This document shows, piece after piece, positions 1 to 7,942 of a stretch of 64,000 nt of DNA (within the stretch, counting starts at the first letter, position 1; each line of letters begins with the position of its first letter). The DNA comes from Anaerolineae bacterium (GTDB taxonomy: Bacteria; Chloroflexota; Anaerolineae; Aggregatilineales; Phototrophicaceae). Made by a program: the position numbers and the translations under genes. The stretch covers positions 1-64,000 of the forward strand of contig JAJECX010000013.1 of assembly GCA_022821805.1 (NCBI GenBank). The letters are read 5' to 3'. The notes beneath the pieces were generated by a model. The model worked only from the letters and a program-made list of their open reading frames with translations, was not told the DNA's origin and ran no database searches.

Positions 1-143
1 CCAGCTTCCTTATGCTCTCTTGACTATTCTGTATAGCTCGGCGGGTTGCCTCTGTCGTTGTGGCGCGAGGGTGAAGTATCTGTCCCATAATTCGTCCTTT
101 TGCTCATTGGAAACAGTACCATTATAATCCAAGACCATACACA
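1..143 (-). mobile_element. IS481-family insertion sequence, 5' end only (runs off window)
   Basis: The left edge of the window holds one end of an insertion sequence read on the minus strand. It contains the first codons of a transposase (next entry). The outer end is placed at about 141-143, because GH20 homology stops there and the element side begins with TGTGTATGG, in keeping with the TGT ends common among IS481/IS3-type elements. A TTGGAT/TATAAT-like pair lies just inside the end. The other end, the full inverted repeats and any target-site duplication are outside the window, so the exact boundary is an inference. Confidence 0.7.
2..88 (-). CDS. IS481-family transposase, N-terminal fragment (cut by window edge)
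   Basis: An ATG at 88-86 on the minus strand opens a frame reading MGQILHPRATTTEATRRAIQ and then NSQESIRKL before the window ends, 29 residues in all. This closely matches the conserved N-terminus of a widespread IS481-type transposase group (MGQ-LH-ATTTEA-RRAIQ-SQES), which leads into a helix-turn-helix that binds the element ends. The DDE catalytic core would lie beyond the window. The frame is open throughout, so the visible part looks intact. The family call rests on motif recognition from memory. Confidence 0.8.
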   Translation of the reverse strand, partial: MGQILHPRATTTEATRRAIQNSQESIRKL

Positions 144-934
144 TAGAGGCTCTCTATAAACGTTAGCGTTTCTGGTACTGCGGGAGACAGCGTAGATGGC
201 AGATGCGGCAGGCCCCAGGGCGCGGTGAATTCGCCGTCGACTTCGGCCAGATGACGGTACTGAAGATGCTCAAACCAGCGTTCCATGTGACCAAAACTGT
301 TCTGGTTCGGCACGAGGTCGATGTGCCTCTCGCGGCAATAGGCATCAAGCGCGAGTATCTCTTCCGCTGTCAAAGGCGACGCGTGCTGCCATACCTGCCG
401 ATGCTCCTCGTAAGCAAATGTGTGCTCCATGTAAAGCTGAAACTGATTGACCTTCCAACTCGCCAGCCGATCAATCAAATCATAGAGGGTGTCCATGGTG
501 GGCGCCTTGCCGCGGCTGATATCATGCATTACGCCGCGCGCCGGGAAGTCGGGCCAATCGTCAATGACCATTTGGGGGAGAGTCGCCCCGCGAGTTTGCA
601 GCAGCTGCCGCAATGTCTGGACGCCATAGAAAACGCCGGCCAGATCGCGCCCGGCAATGACGATGCCTTCACCCGATATGGTCATCCGATAGGCTTCAGC
701 CTTCGCAAGGTCCGAATCCAAGGTGAGCGTCACTGGTCCGGAGGCGCCGCCACCAATCGACCACCGATGATTGGTTACAGCTTCCAGCGACGATTTGAGT
801 TGTTTGGCGGCGAAAAGCAGATCGGCAGCGTGGCGTGAGTCCAGCGCGATTCGTTCACCCGGCGCCAAGCTGAACACGCCGCTGCCGATCGTCACCTGTT
901 GCGGCTGCGGCAGCAGATTGAGATCTGAGGTCAA
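122..934 (-). pseudogene. GH20 beta-N-acetylhexosaminidase, truncated by IS insertion
   Basis: The protein begins (TTG at 934, with an AGGTAGGT ribosome site upstream) with the GH20 N-terminal alpha/beta domain at about residues 5-120, including GVFYGVQTLRQLL. The start of the TIM-barrel catalytic domain follows (GVMHDISRGKAPTMDTLYDL, then WKVNQFQLYMEHTF). Complete relatives are usually well over 500 residues. Here the similarity ends near residue 263 (PETLTFIESLY), and the last few codons read into the IS element to a stop at 122. The Asp-Glu catalytic pair of GH20 lies downstream of this point and is lost, so the product should be inactive. The enzyme family removes terminal GlcNAc or GalNAc from glycans. 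It sits directly after a sugar-binding-protein fragment, suggesting a former amino-sugar uptake operon. Confidence 0.85.
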
Positions 935-967
935 AACTTGTACCTACCTAAAGGAAACATGGCAGAA

Positions 968-995
968 GGCGGGCAGCGAGCCGCAAGAGCCCGCC
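968..995 (-). terminator. GC-rich hairpin between binding-protein remnant and GH20
   Basis: A 7-bp inverted repeat GGCGGGC/GCCCGCC (968-974 and 989-995) lies in the gap between the stop of the binding-protein fragment and the GH20 start. It has no T-run. Its position just 3' of a binding-protein gene resembles the hairpins seen after the other binding-protein genes in this window. It may be a processing or stability element rather than a true terminator. Confidence 0.4.
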
Positions 996-1016
996 GCCCG
1001 AAACTTGTCTATCGCC

Positions 1017-1694
1017 TTAGCCCATGAGGATGTCTTGCCAGCCATCCTGAATGGCGGCCAGCGCATCATCCATCGTCTTCTCGCCGGCAAACACCAGGCT
1101 GAGTTCCTGATCATAGATGTTTTGCAGGCGGGCTTCTTCGCGATGCACGAAGGGCGCGCGGCCATTGGCGACTGAGTCAATTACGAATTGCTTTTGGTCC
1201 GCGGTCATCGCTAGCACATCAACTTCCATGAAGCCTTCTATTTCGGTCGCAGCCGCCCCCGGCGGGAACCAAGCCCAGTCAACGGAGCGCTGGTATTGCG
1301 TATCGGGCGAAAGGAAGAATTCCATGAACTGGCGAACTTCGTCCTGATGCTCGGAGCTCTTGAAGGCGGCCAGGGTGCTGCCCCAAGCCAGCACAACTTC
1401 TTCTGTGCCCATCGGAATCGGTACGACATCCCAGTCAAACTCGACATCGCGCATAATGTACCAGGATGTCCAGGGACCCCACATATTCATACCGATGCGA
1501 TAGTTGGTCACGCCCTCGGTGCTGGGCACGGGCGCGGACTGGTCCTCGACCACCAGCGTATTCACAAAGCCCATCGCTCGCTGCACTGGTTCAGTGTCAA
1601 AAGCGGCATCGCCGGTCTCCTGATTGATGAAGTCGCCGCCGTAGGACCAGGAAATCATGCGTATCGCGCCAAACGGGAAGACGTCCGATCACAA
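1017..1694 (-). pseudogene. ABC sugar-binding protein (family 1), C-terminal half only
   Basis: The open frame carries the C-terminal lobe of an extracellular family-1 solute-binding protein: MISWSYGGDFIN, then MNMWGPW, an AWGSTLAAFKSS segment and a helical end (DDALAAIQDGWQDILMG). Homology can be followed a few codons upstream of the first ATG (SDVFPFGAIR) to an in-frame TGA at about 1695, beyond which no binding-protein sequence or signal peptide is seen. Intact relatives are 420-500 residues; about 220 remain. With no signal peptide it cannot serve as an exported receptor. The break lies about 100 bp from the start of the oppositely oriented gene at 1791, suggesting a rearrangement joint. 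Confidence 0.8.
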
Positions 1695-1790
1695 AGAACT
1701 GGGTCTTGGCGCGCCGCTGGCAACAAGTAGCGGATAGCGTTCTCGGGATTTACAATTCAGATTGCATCGTATCGGAAGGCGCTGGCGCCT

Positions 1791-3008
1791 ATGTTTCATC
1801 TTGTTTGCATGGACTGTGGACGAACCTGCGGCGACATGACTGCGGCGAACTGCCCGCACGACGGCGGTGTCCTGGACGTCCGTTACCATTCAGCTGAAAT
1901 CCCGCTTCAGCCGCAGCTGCCCGGCATCTGGCGCTACGCCGCTCGCCTGCCCTTGACCGACGAAAAACATATTGTCAGCTTGGGAGAAGGCGACACGCCG
2001 TTGATGCCATCATCGCAACTGGGTCCCGATATCAGCCTGCCACAGCTCTATTTCAAGAACGAAGGACTGAACCCGACCGGCTCTTACAAGGACCGCATTG
2101 CATCGGTCGGCATCAGCTACCTGCGGCAACTGGGACGGCGAGCATGGGCGGCCACCTCATCGGGCAATGCCGGCGCCTCCCTGGCCGCCTACGGCGCGCG
2201 CGCTGCCGTCGACGGCTATCTCTTCACCCTGGAGCGGGCGCCCCGAGCGAAAATCGCGCAGATTTTGTCCTATGGTCCCCAAGTGATGTCGGTCAAGCGA
2301 TTGGGTTACGACCCCGCCGCCGAAAAAGCGACCTGGGCCAACATCGCCGCCCTCTGCGCCGCCAACGATTGGCTCATGCTAATCACCGCGCGCAGCAACA
2401 GTCCCCATGCGATGGAAGGCGCCAAAACGATCGCCTACGAAATCTGCGAGCAGCTGTATGACCAAGCGCCCGATGTCGTCTATGTGCCTGTCGGCGGCGG
2501 CGGCTTGTTGAGCGCGATCTGGAAAGGCTTCAAAGAGTGGCGCAAGGCTGGATATATCGACCGTCTCCCGCGTATGGTCGCGGTGCAGCCACTGGGATGC
2601 GACCCCATCACGCAAGCCTGGGCGGCAGGCAGGCCCATTGAGCCATTGGACGATTGCAAGAGCGCCCTTTCCGGCATTATTCTGACATCGCCGCCGGACG
2701 GCGACCTGGTGATCCAGGATTTGCGCGAGTCGGATGGCTGGGCGCTTTCGATCCCCGACGAAGCTGCCTACCGAGCGCAATCGGAATTGGCCAGCCGCGA
2801 AGGCTTATTCGTTGAACCGGCCGCCGCCGTCGTCTGGGCGGCAATCAAAGCCGATCGACAGAGCGGACGCCTGCGCGGCGATGAAAAAATCGTCGGCATT
2901 TTGACCGGCATCGGATTTAAGGACAGCGCAGCGATTCAGAGAATGACCGATGACAAGCCGCTGCCCATGATAGAAGCGGACGAGATTCTTCATGTCAATC
3001 CGCGCTGA
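1791..3008 (+). CDS. Threonine synthase-like PLP-dependent enzyme (fold type II)
   Basis: This 405-residue cytoplasmic enzyme has the fold-type II PLP layout of threonine synthase and threonine dehydratase. NPTGSYKDR carries the PLP lysine (K100), SSGNAGAS (123-130) is the substrate/phosphate loop, and VGGGGLL (234-240) is the glycine loop that grips the cofactor phosphate. The N-terminus has a small Cys-rich segment (CMDCG, then CPHDGG), reminiscent of the zinc-ribbon-like start of many archaeal-type threonine synthases. The family catalyses beta/gamma elimination-replacement on amino acids. The gene heads a plus-strand cluster of an SDR and amide-cleaving hydrolases rather than threonine biosynthesis genes, so a catabolic lyase role on an unusual amino acid is possible. 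The class is secure, the substrate is not. Confidence 0.75.
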   Translation: MFHLVCMDCGRTCGDMTAANCPHDGGVLDVRYHSAEIPLQPQLPGIWRYAARLPLTDEKHIVSLGEGDTPLMPSSQLGPDISLPQLYFKNEGLNPTGSYKDRIASVGISYLRQLGRRAWAATSSGNAGASLAAYGARAAVDGYLFTLERAPRAKIAQILSYGPQVMSVKRLGYDPAAEKATWANIAALCAANDWLMLITARSNSPHAMEGAKTIAYEICEQLYDQAPDVVYVPVGGGGLLSAIWKGFKEWRKAGYIDRLPRMVAVQPLGCDPITQAWAAGRPIEPLDDCKSALSGIILTSPPDGDLVIQDLRESDGWALSIPDEAAYRAQSELASREGLFVEPAAAVVWAAIKADRQSGRLRGDEKIVGILTGIGFKDSAAIQRMTDDKPLPMIEADEILHVNPR

Positions 3009-3068
3009 TTCCATCAGCCTGGTATCCTGCCTAAGAATGCGCAGGATGATTGCCAAGGACAAGAAGCG

Positions 3069-3854
3069 ATGAGCGGGCGACTGCAAGGCAAAGCGGTTAT
3101 TATCACCGGCGGCGGCACCGGCATTGGCTGGGGCATCACACAGAGCTGCGTCCGCGAAGGCGCCGTGGTGGCGTTGGCTCAGCGCCCAGCCGACATCAAA
3201 ATCGCCGCCGACCGGGTCGCTGAATTGAAACGCGCAGGCCACTCGGCGCTTGCGATCGGCTGTGATATTACCGAACGCGCTCTGGTGGAAGAAATGGTCG
3301 CGCAAACCGTTTCCGCCTTTGGTCGTCTCGATGTAATGGTCAACAACGCCGCGCTGACCGGGACTTCGGCCGAGGTGCGGCCCTTCCTCGAAGAGACCGA
3401 TGAACACTGGCGAAAGCTGATCGAGGTCAATCTGGGCGGCGCCTTCATCTGTACCCAGGAAGCCGCCTTGCAAATGGTCAGGCAAGGCGCTGGCGGCAGC
3501 ATCATCACTATCTCATCGGTGGCGCAATATGCCGCCCAAGAAAACGCGACGCCTTACTGCGCCGCCAAAGCCGGGCTGGATGGCTTGTGCAAGGGCGCAG
3601 CCATCGAACTGGCGCCGCACGGCATCCGCGTTAATCTTGTCGCGCCGGGCGACATCTTCACCGAAGCAAACGCCGACATCGTCGACGAGGTTACGGAATC
3701 CGGCGGGACTGGGCGCTTCTTCCGCCATACTCCTTTGGGTCGCCGCGGCACGGTGGACGAGATTGGCGATGTCGTCGCCTTCCTCGCCAGTGATGAAGCC
3801 AGCTTTGTAACCGGCGCCACCTGGCTGGTAGATGGCGGATTCCTGAGCTATTGA
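3069..3854 (+). CDS. SDR family oxidoreductase (classical)
   Basis: A 261-residue classical short-chain dehydrogenase. It shows the nucleotide-binding motif TGGGTGIG (13-20), the structural NNAA (92-95), catalytic Ser in TISS (about 149-150) and YCAAK (Y163, K167). The C-terminal TGATWLVDGG is typical of the FabG-like branch. These enzymes reduce or oxidise carbonyl/hydroxyl groups with NAD(P)(H), usually as tetramers. The gene lies 60 bp after the PLP enzyme, and its stop precedes the next gene's ATG by 8 bp, so it is probably cotranscribed with both. The specific alcohol or ketone cannot be read from the sequence. Confidence 0.88.
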   Translation: MSGRLQGKAVIITGGGTGIGWGITQSCVREGAVVALAQRPADIKIAADRVAELKRAGHSALAIGCDITERALVEEMVAQTVSAFGRLDVMVNNAALTGTSAEVRPFLEETDEHWRKLIEVNLGGAFICTQEAALQMVRQGAGGSIITISSVAQYAAQENATPYCAAKAGLDGLCKGAAIELAPHGIRVNLVAPGDIFTEANADIVDEVTESGGTGRFFRHTPLGRRGTVDEIGDVVAFLASDEASFVTGATWLVDGGFLSY

Positions 3855-3862
3855 GGCGTCTA

Positions 3863-4852
3863 ATGCACATTCGCGACTTTGAAATTGACCAACTGCCGCC
3901 CGCCGAAAAGCAGTCCGTCTGGCTGGATATCGCGCCGCGAGCCGACGGCGGAAACTGGCGGCTGCCCCTGCTGACCGTCATCGGCGCCGAAGAGGGACCG
4001 ACGCTCCTGGTCTTGGCTGGCGTGCATGGCGATGAATACGAAGGCATCGCCGCGATCCCACAGATTTTCCGCGCAATCAATCCGGAAGACCTGCGCGGCC
4101 GACTGCTCATGGCGCCGATCTGCAACATGCCCGCCTACGAAGCTTTGCAGCGCAGTAGCCCGATCGACGGTCTAAATCTGGCGCGCGTCTTTCCTGGCGA
4201 TGCAGATGCTACCATCACAAGACAGATTGCCTTCTGGCTGACTCGGAAACTGCTGTCCCACGCCGACTTTCTCATTGACTTGCATACGGGCGGCATCGCC
4301 TATGAAATACCGACCCTGATCGGTTACCTGCACGACAGCGGCGAACTGGGGCGAGCCTCGCAAGCGGCGGCCGCCGCTTTTGGCGCGCCGATCATGTGGG
4401 GGCATCCCTTGCCGCTGCCGCCAGGGCGCAGCATCTCCGCCGCGACATCGATGGGCATCCCCTCACTGTATACGGAAGCCCCCGGCGGCGCCGGCTGCGC
4501 TCCTGATGTCGTCGAATGCTTTCGCGATGGCGTCATCAATGTCATGAAACATCTCGGCATGATCAGTGGATCGTTACGCCAGCGCCGACTGACGCATCAT
4601 CTAGTTGGCGATGGGAACTTGGATACGGTCATTGACGCGCCCATCGACGGGTTTTTCCAGCGCGAAGTTTCATTGCTCGAGCGCGTCACGAAGAGCCAGC
4701 GCCTCGGCGCAATCTTGGATCCAACTGGCTTAGAGTTGGCGCCGGTCAAAGCCGATCAAGACGGAGCGCTCATCATGCTGCGCGGCCTCCCGCCGGTTCA
4801 GGCGGGCGACGGCATCGCCCATATCACGCAGCTTTATCAATCTGACAATTGA
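3863..4852 (+). CDS. Aspartoacylase/succinylglutamate desuccinylase-family zinc hydrolase
   Basis: The product belongs to the AstE/AspA branch of the M14 zinc carboxypeptidase fold. GVHGDEYEG gives the His and Glu zinc ligands (about residues 55 and 58 from this start), and DLHTGG gives the third (His about 141). Family members deacylate N-acyl amino acids or similar amides. The ATG at 3863 is preferred; an upstream TTG at 3851 overlaps the SDR stop and would add four residues. No signal peptide is visible, so it should act in the cytoplasm. It overlaps closely with the following M81 gene, which suggests translational coupling in a pathway that cuts amide bonds. Confidence 0.8.
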   Translation: MHIRDFEIDQLPPAEKQSVWLDIAPRADGGNWRLPLLTVIGAEEGPTLLVLAGVHGDEYEGIAAIPQIFRAINPEDLRGRLLMAPICNMPAYEALQRSSPIDGLNLARVFPGDADATITRQIAFWLTRKLLSHADFLIDLHTGGIAYEIPTLIGYLHDSGELGRASQAAAAAFGAPIMWGHPLPLPPGRSISAATSMGIPSLYTEAPGGAGCAPDVVECFRDGVINVMKHLGMISGSLRQRRLTHHLVGDGNLDTVIDAPIDGFFQREVSLLERVTKSQRLGAILDPTGLELAPVKADQDGALIMLRGLPPVQAGDGIAHITQLYQSDN

Positions 4853-4872
4853 GAGCTGAGCTTCGCGGTATC

Positions 4873-6372
4873 ATGTCAAGCGCCACCACGTCATCGCTTA
4901 CGCGCGTCGCCATCGGCGGCATCCTCCACGAGACCCATACCTTTATGGAAAAAGGGACAACGCTGGCCGATTTCGCCGCCCAATCGCTGCATTTCGGCGA
5001 CGACCTGCTCTCTTCCATGCGGGGCGCCCGCAGCGGCATCGGCGGCATGATCGACCGGGCGCTTGAATACGACTGGCAGCTGCTGCCAACCCTGTATGCC
5101 GCCGCCATGCCCGCCGGCGTCGTCACCGAAGCAGCCTATCGCAAACTCTTGAGCGAGCTAAGGAATCGACTGGCGCAGCGCATGCCCCTTGATGGCTTGC
5201 TGCTGGCTTTGCACGGCGCTATGGTTGCCGAGGGAGAACTGGACGCCGAAGCCGATATTGTGGCGCAGGCGCGCGCCATCGTCGGCGACGGCGTGCCGAT
5301 CGTCGTCCTGCTGGATATGCACGGCAATATCAGCCCGCGCCTGGTTGAGCTGGCGGACGTGCTGCTGGCTTACGACACCAACCCGCATATTGATGCCTAT
5401 GCGCGCGGACTTGACGCGGCCGAGATCATGGCGCGCCTGCTGCGGCGCGAGCTTCAGCCGACTTCCGCCTACGCTCGCCCTGCCCTGCTCTTGCCCGCGC
5501 AAAGCACCGGCACCGAAGCAGCCCCCCTCTCGTCAGTGCATGCGCGCGCCGCCGAAATCAAGGCGGATGACAAGGTGATAAGCATCGCAGTGATGGCTGG
5601 CTTTGCCTACGCCGATACGCCCTTCACTGGACCTAGCATTATCGCAACCACGGATAATCAGCCCCAGCTTGCGCAGAATTATGCGAAGGAACTCAGCGAT
5701 CTGCTTTATCGCCATCGGCAAAGCGCCCAGCCGACTTTCCTCCAGCCTGCCGCAGCGGTTGCGGAAGCGCAGCGTTTCACAGGCGGACCGGTCATCCTGG
5801 TGGATTCGGCTGATAATATCGGCGGCGGCACAACTGGCGATGGCGCCGATGCCCTGGCCGCTATGTTGGCGCAAAACATCCAGGAAGGGACAATCGTACT
5901 GGCTGATCCCGAAGCGGTAGCTCTCTGCTGGCGCGCCGGCTTAGGGACGGAACTCACGCTTGCAGTAGGCGGCAAAGTTGATGACTGGCACGGGAAGCCG
6001 GTATCCGTGACCGGCGTCGTGCGCGCCTTATCCGACGGCGTCTTTGAGTGCGAATTGCCCGATAATCACTTCGCTTCGTTTTATGGCGATACCGTTCACA
6101 TGGGTCGGTCCGTCTGGCTCCGCGCTGGCGGCGTGAATATCCTGCTGACCGAGCGCAAGACCCCGCCGCTTGATCTCGCCCAACTGCGCCACATCGGCAT
6201 CAACCCGGAAACGCAAAGCATGATCGTCGTCAAATCGGCTGTCGCCTGGCGCGCCGCCTACTTGCCGATTGCTTCCGCGACCATCGAGATGGACACCGCC
6301 GGCTTATGCAGCGCCAATCTGTCGCGCTTCCCCTATCAAAACCTGAAGCGCCCGGTTTTCCCGCTGGATTGA
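4873..6372 (+). CDS. M81 family metallopeptidase (MlrC-like)
   Basis: A 499-residue member of the M81 family, whose founding member MlrC cleaves linearised microcystin. It has the N-terminal GGILHETHTF signature. The zinc-ligand set is DMH (D148, H150) plus His172 in DTNPHID. The DUF1485-type glycine-rich block is DSADNIGGGTTGDG, and the C-terminal domain includes the usual basic KSAVAWRAAY. The ATG at 4873 is chosen; a TTG at 4849, overlapping the previous stop, is an alternative that adds eight residues. M81 members are widespread beyond toxin degraders and probably hydrolyse varied cyclic or N-substituted amides. Pairing with an aspartoacylase-like enzyme supports stepwise amide cleavage. 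Confidence 0.82.
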   Translation: MSSATTSSLTRVAIGGILHETHTFMEKGTTLADFAAQSLHFGDDLLSSMRGARSGIGGMIDRALEYDWQLLPTLYAAAMPAGVVTEAAYRKLLSELRNRLAQRMPLDGLLLALHGAMVAEGELDAEADIVAQARAIVGDGVPIVVLLDMHGNISPRLVELADVLLAYDTNPHIDAYARGLDAAEIMARLLRRELQPTSAYARPALLLPAQSTGTEAAPLSSVHARAAEIKADDKVISIAVMAGFAYADTPFTGPSIIATTDNQPQLAQNYAKELSDLLYRHRQSAQPTFLQPAAAVAEAQRFTGGPVILVDSADNIGGGTTGDGADALAAMLAQNIQEGTIVLADPEAVALCWRAGLGTELTLAVGGKVDDWHGKPVSVTGVVRALSDGVFECELPDNHFASFYGDTVHMGRSVWLRAGGVNILLTERKTPPLDLAQLRHIGINPETQSMIVVKSAVAWRAAYLPIASATIEMDTAGLCSANLSRFPYQNLKRPVFPLD

Positions 6373-6508
6373 CTCGCGCCGGGCGCTAGTCCGGAATGGC
6401 GTGAGCGCCTCCTACCGAGCGCCGCCCTGGCAAAACCCGTATTCGCGCGCGGCAGAAACTTGCGTTATAGTCCCTGCGACTATTCGAGTTGCAAGTTGTC
6501 GATAAAAT

Positions 6509-7816
6509 ATGTCTCGCTACCAACGATCAACCGAGCTTTTCCAGCAGGCGCAGGCTTCACTCGCCGGCGGGGTCAGCAGCAACGTTCGCGCGCTTGCCCA
6601 GCCTCCGCTTTACTTCCGCAGCGCGGCAGGCGCTCGCATAGTCGATGCCGACGAGAACGTCTACCTCGATTACACGCTCTCACAGGGTACCATGTTTCTT
6701 GGGCACAGTCCCGCTCCAGTGCTCGATTTTGTCAATCGGGCAATGCGCGACGGCCAGCTTTATGGCGCGCAGCATGAACTGGAAATCGAACTTGCCGAAA
6801 GCATCCAGCGGGTCGTGCCTTGCGCGGAGTTGGCGCGCTTTTGCAATTCCGGCTCGGAGGCGGCGCACGCTGCGATACGGCTAGCGCGCGCCCACACCGG
6901 ACGGGACAAAATCGTGAAGTTCGAAGGACATTATCATGGCTGGTATGATGAGTTGCTGGTCAGCAATGCGCCAGCCTTGGAGCAGGCGGGACCGCGCGAA
7001 CGTCCAAAGCCCCTGCTTGCTTCGCGCGGACAACTGGCCAGCGCAACTGAAAACCTTATCGTACTGCCATGGAACGATGCCGATATCCTGCGGGCTTCGT
7101 TGCGGAATCATGGTCGCGAAGTAGCTGCCCTCATCATGGAGCCAGTAATGTGCAACAACGCCTGCGTTCCGCCGCTACCAGGGTATCTCGAAGCGGTCCG
7201 CGAACTTTGCGCGCAATATGGCATCGTCCTGATATTCGACGAGGTGATCACCGGCTTTCGACTGGCGCTGGGCGGCGCCCAAACCTACTTCGGCGTCACG
7301 CCGGACCTGGCGACTTTCGGCAAAGCGATGGCGAATGGCTTTCCCATCGCCTGCCTCGCGGGCACACGCCATCTAATGGAGCGCATCGCCAATTTACAGG
7401 TCAATCATTCCGGCACCTACAATGCCAACGTTATGGCGACCGCGGCAGCCGTCGCCACCATCCGCGAATTGGAGCGTCTCGACTACCAGCGCATCCACCA
7501 GCTGGGCGAGACGCTCATGAACGGCTTGCGCAAGCTGGCAGCCGATTTCGCGCTCCCTGTCCTGATCCAGGGATTGGGACCTGCCTTTCACCTGGCATTC
7601 ACCGAGCGCGATTCGATCGTCGATTATCGTGACAGCGTCGAAGTTGATGGGCTTCGAAATAGCGAATTCGTGGGCGCGATGTTGGACCGGGGCATTCGAT
7701 TGCTCTCGCGCGGGCTGTGGTATCTTTCGGCCGCGCATACCGAAGCCGACATACAGCTGACGCTGGAAACGGTCGAAGATATCTGGAGCGAGCGAACGCG
7801 GAGCCAACCCGGGTAG
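6509..7816 (+). CDS. Class III aminotransferase, glutamate-1-semialdehyde aminomutase-like
   Basis: This 435-residue PLP enzyme has the class III hallmarks: NSGSEAAHAAIRLAR for phosphate binding (about 113-127), the HYHGWYD loop (141-147), FDEVITGFR with the cofactor-ring Asp (D244) and TFGKAMANG with Schiff-base K272. Overall it resembles HemL and the large set of HemL-like aminotransferases found in catabolic clusters. No other haem-biosynthesis gene is present, so a role as an omega-aminotransferase or aminomutase in the neighbouring pathway is more likely than tetrapyrrole synthesis. The 136-bp gap upstream probably carries its own start signals. The next gene encodes the binding protein of a peptide-type importer. 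Confidence 0.8.
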   Translation: MSRYQRSTELFQQAQASLAGGVSSNVRALAQPPLYFRSAAGARIVDADENVYLDYTLSQGTMFLGHSPAPVLDFVNRAMRDGQLYGAQHELEIELAESIQRVVPCAELARFCNSGSEAAHAAIRLARAHTGRDKIVKFEGHYHGWYDELLVSNAPALEQAGPRERPKPLLASRGQLASATENLIVLPWNDADILRASLRNHGREVAALIMEPVMCNNACVPPLPGYLEAVRELCAQYGIVLIFDEVITGFRLALGGAQTYFGVTPDLATFGKAMANGFPIACLAGTRHLMERIANLQVNHSGTYNANVMATAAAVATIRELERLDYQRIHQLGETLMNGLRKLAADFALPVLIQGLGPAFHLAFTERDSIVDYRDSVEVDGLRNSEFVGAMLDRGIRLLSRGLWYLSAAHTEADIQLTLETVEDIWSERTRSQPG

Positions 7817-7942
7817 TTGCTTGGGACGACGAACTTCGCTGTATTAGCGATACGACAATAACGCGGGAGAACTTGCCTATGTCGCAATAAATTAGCAGGT
7901 ATCGCCAACTTATTCAGATAAACCGAATTGGAGAACTAGAAA

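Noticed and set aside
203..838. Long plus-strand frame of 211 codons
   Set aside because: It lies antisense to the GH20 coding sequence, has no domain features and mirrors the codon pattern of the opposite strand.
2805..3485. 226-codon minus-strand frame opposite the PLP enzyme and SDR
   Set aside because: It is a shadow of two well-supported genes and contains no recognisable motif.
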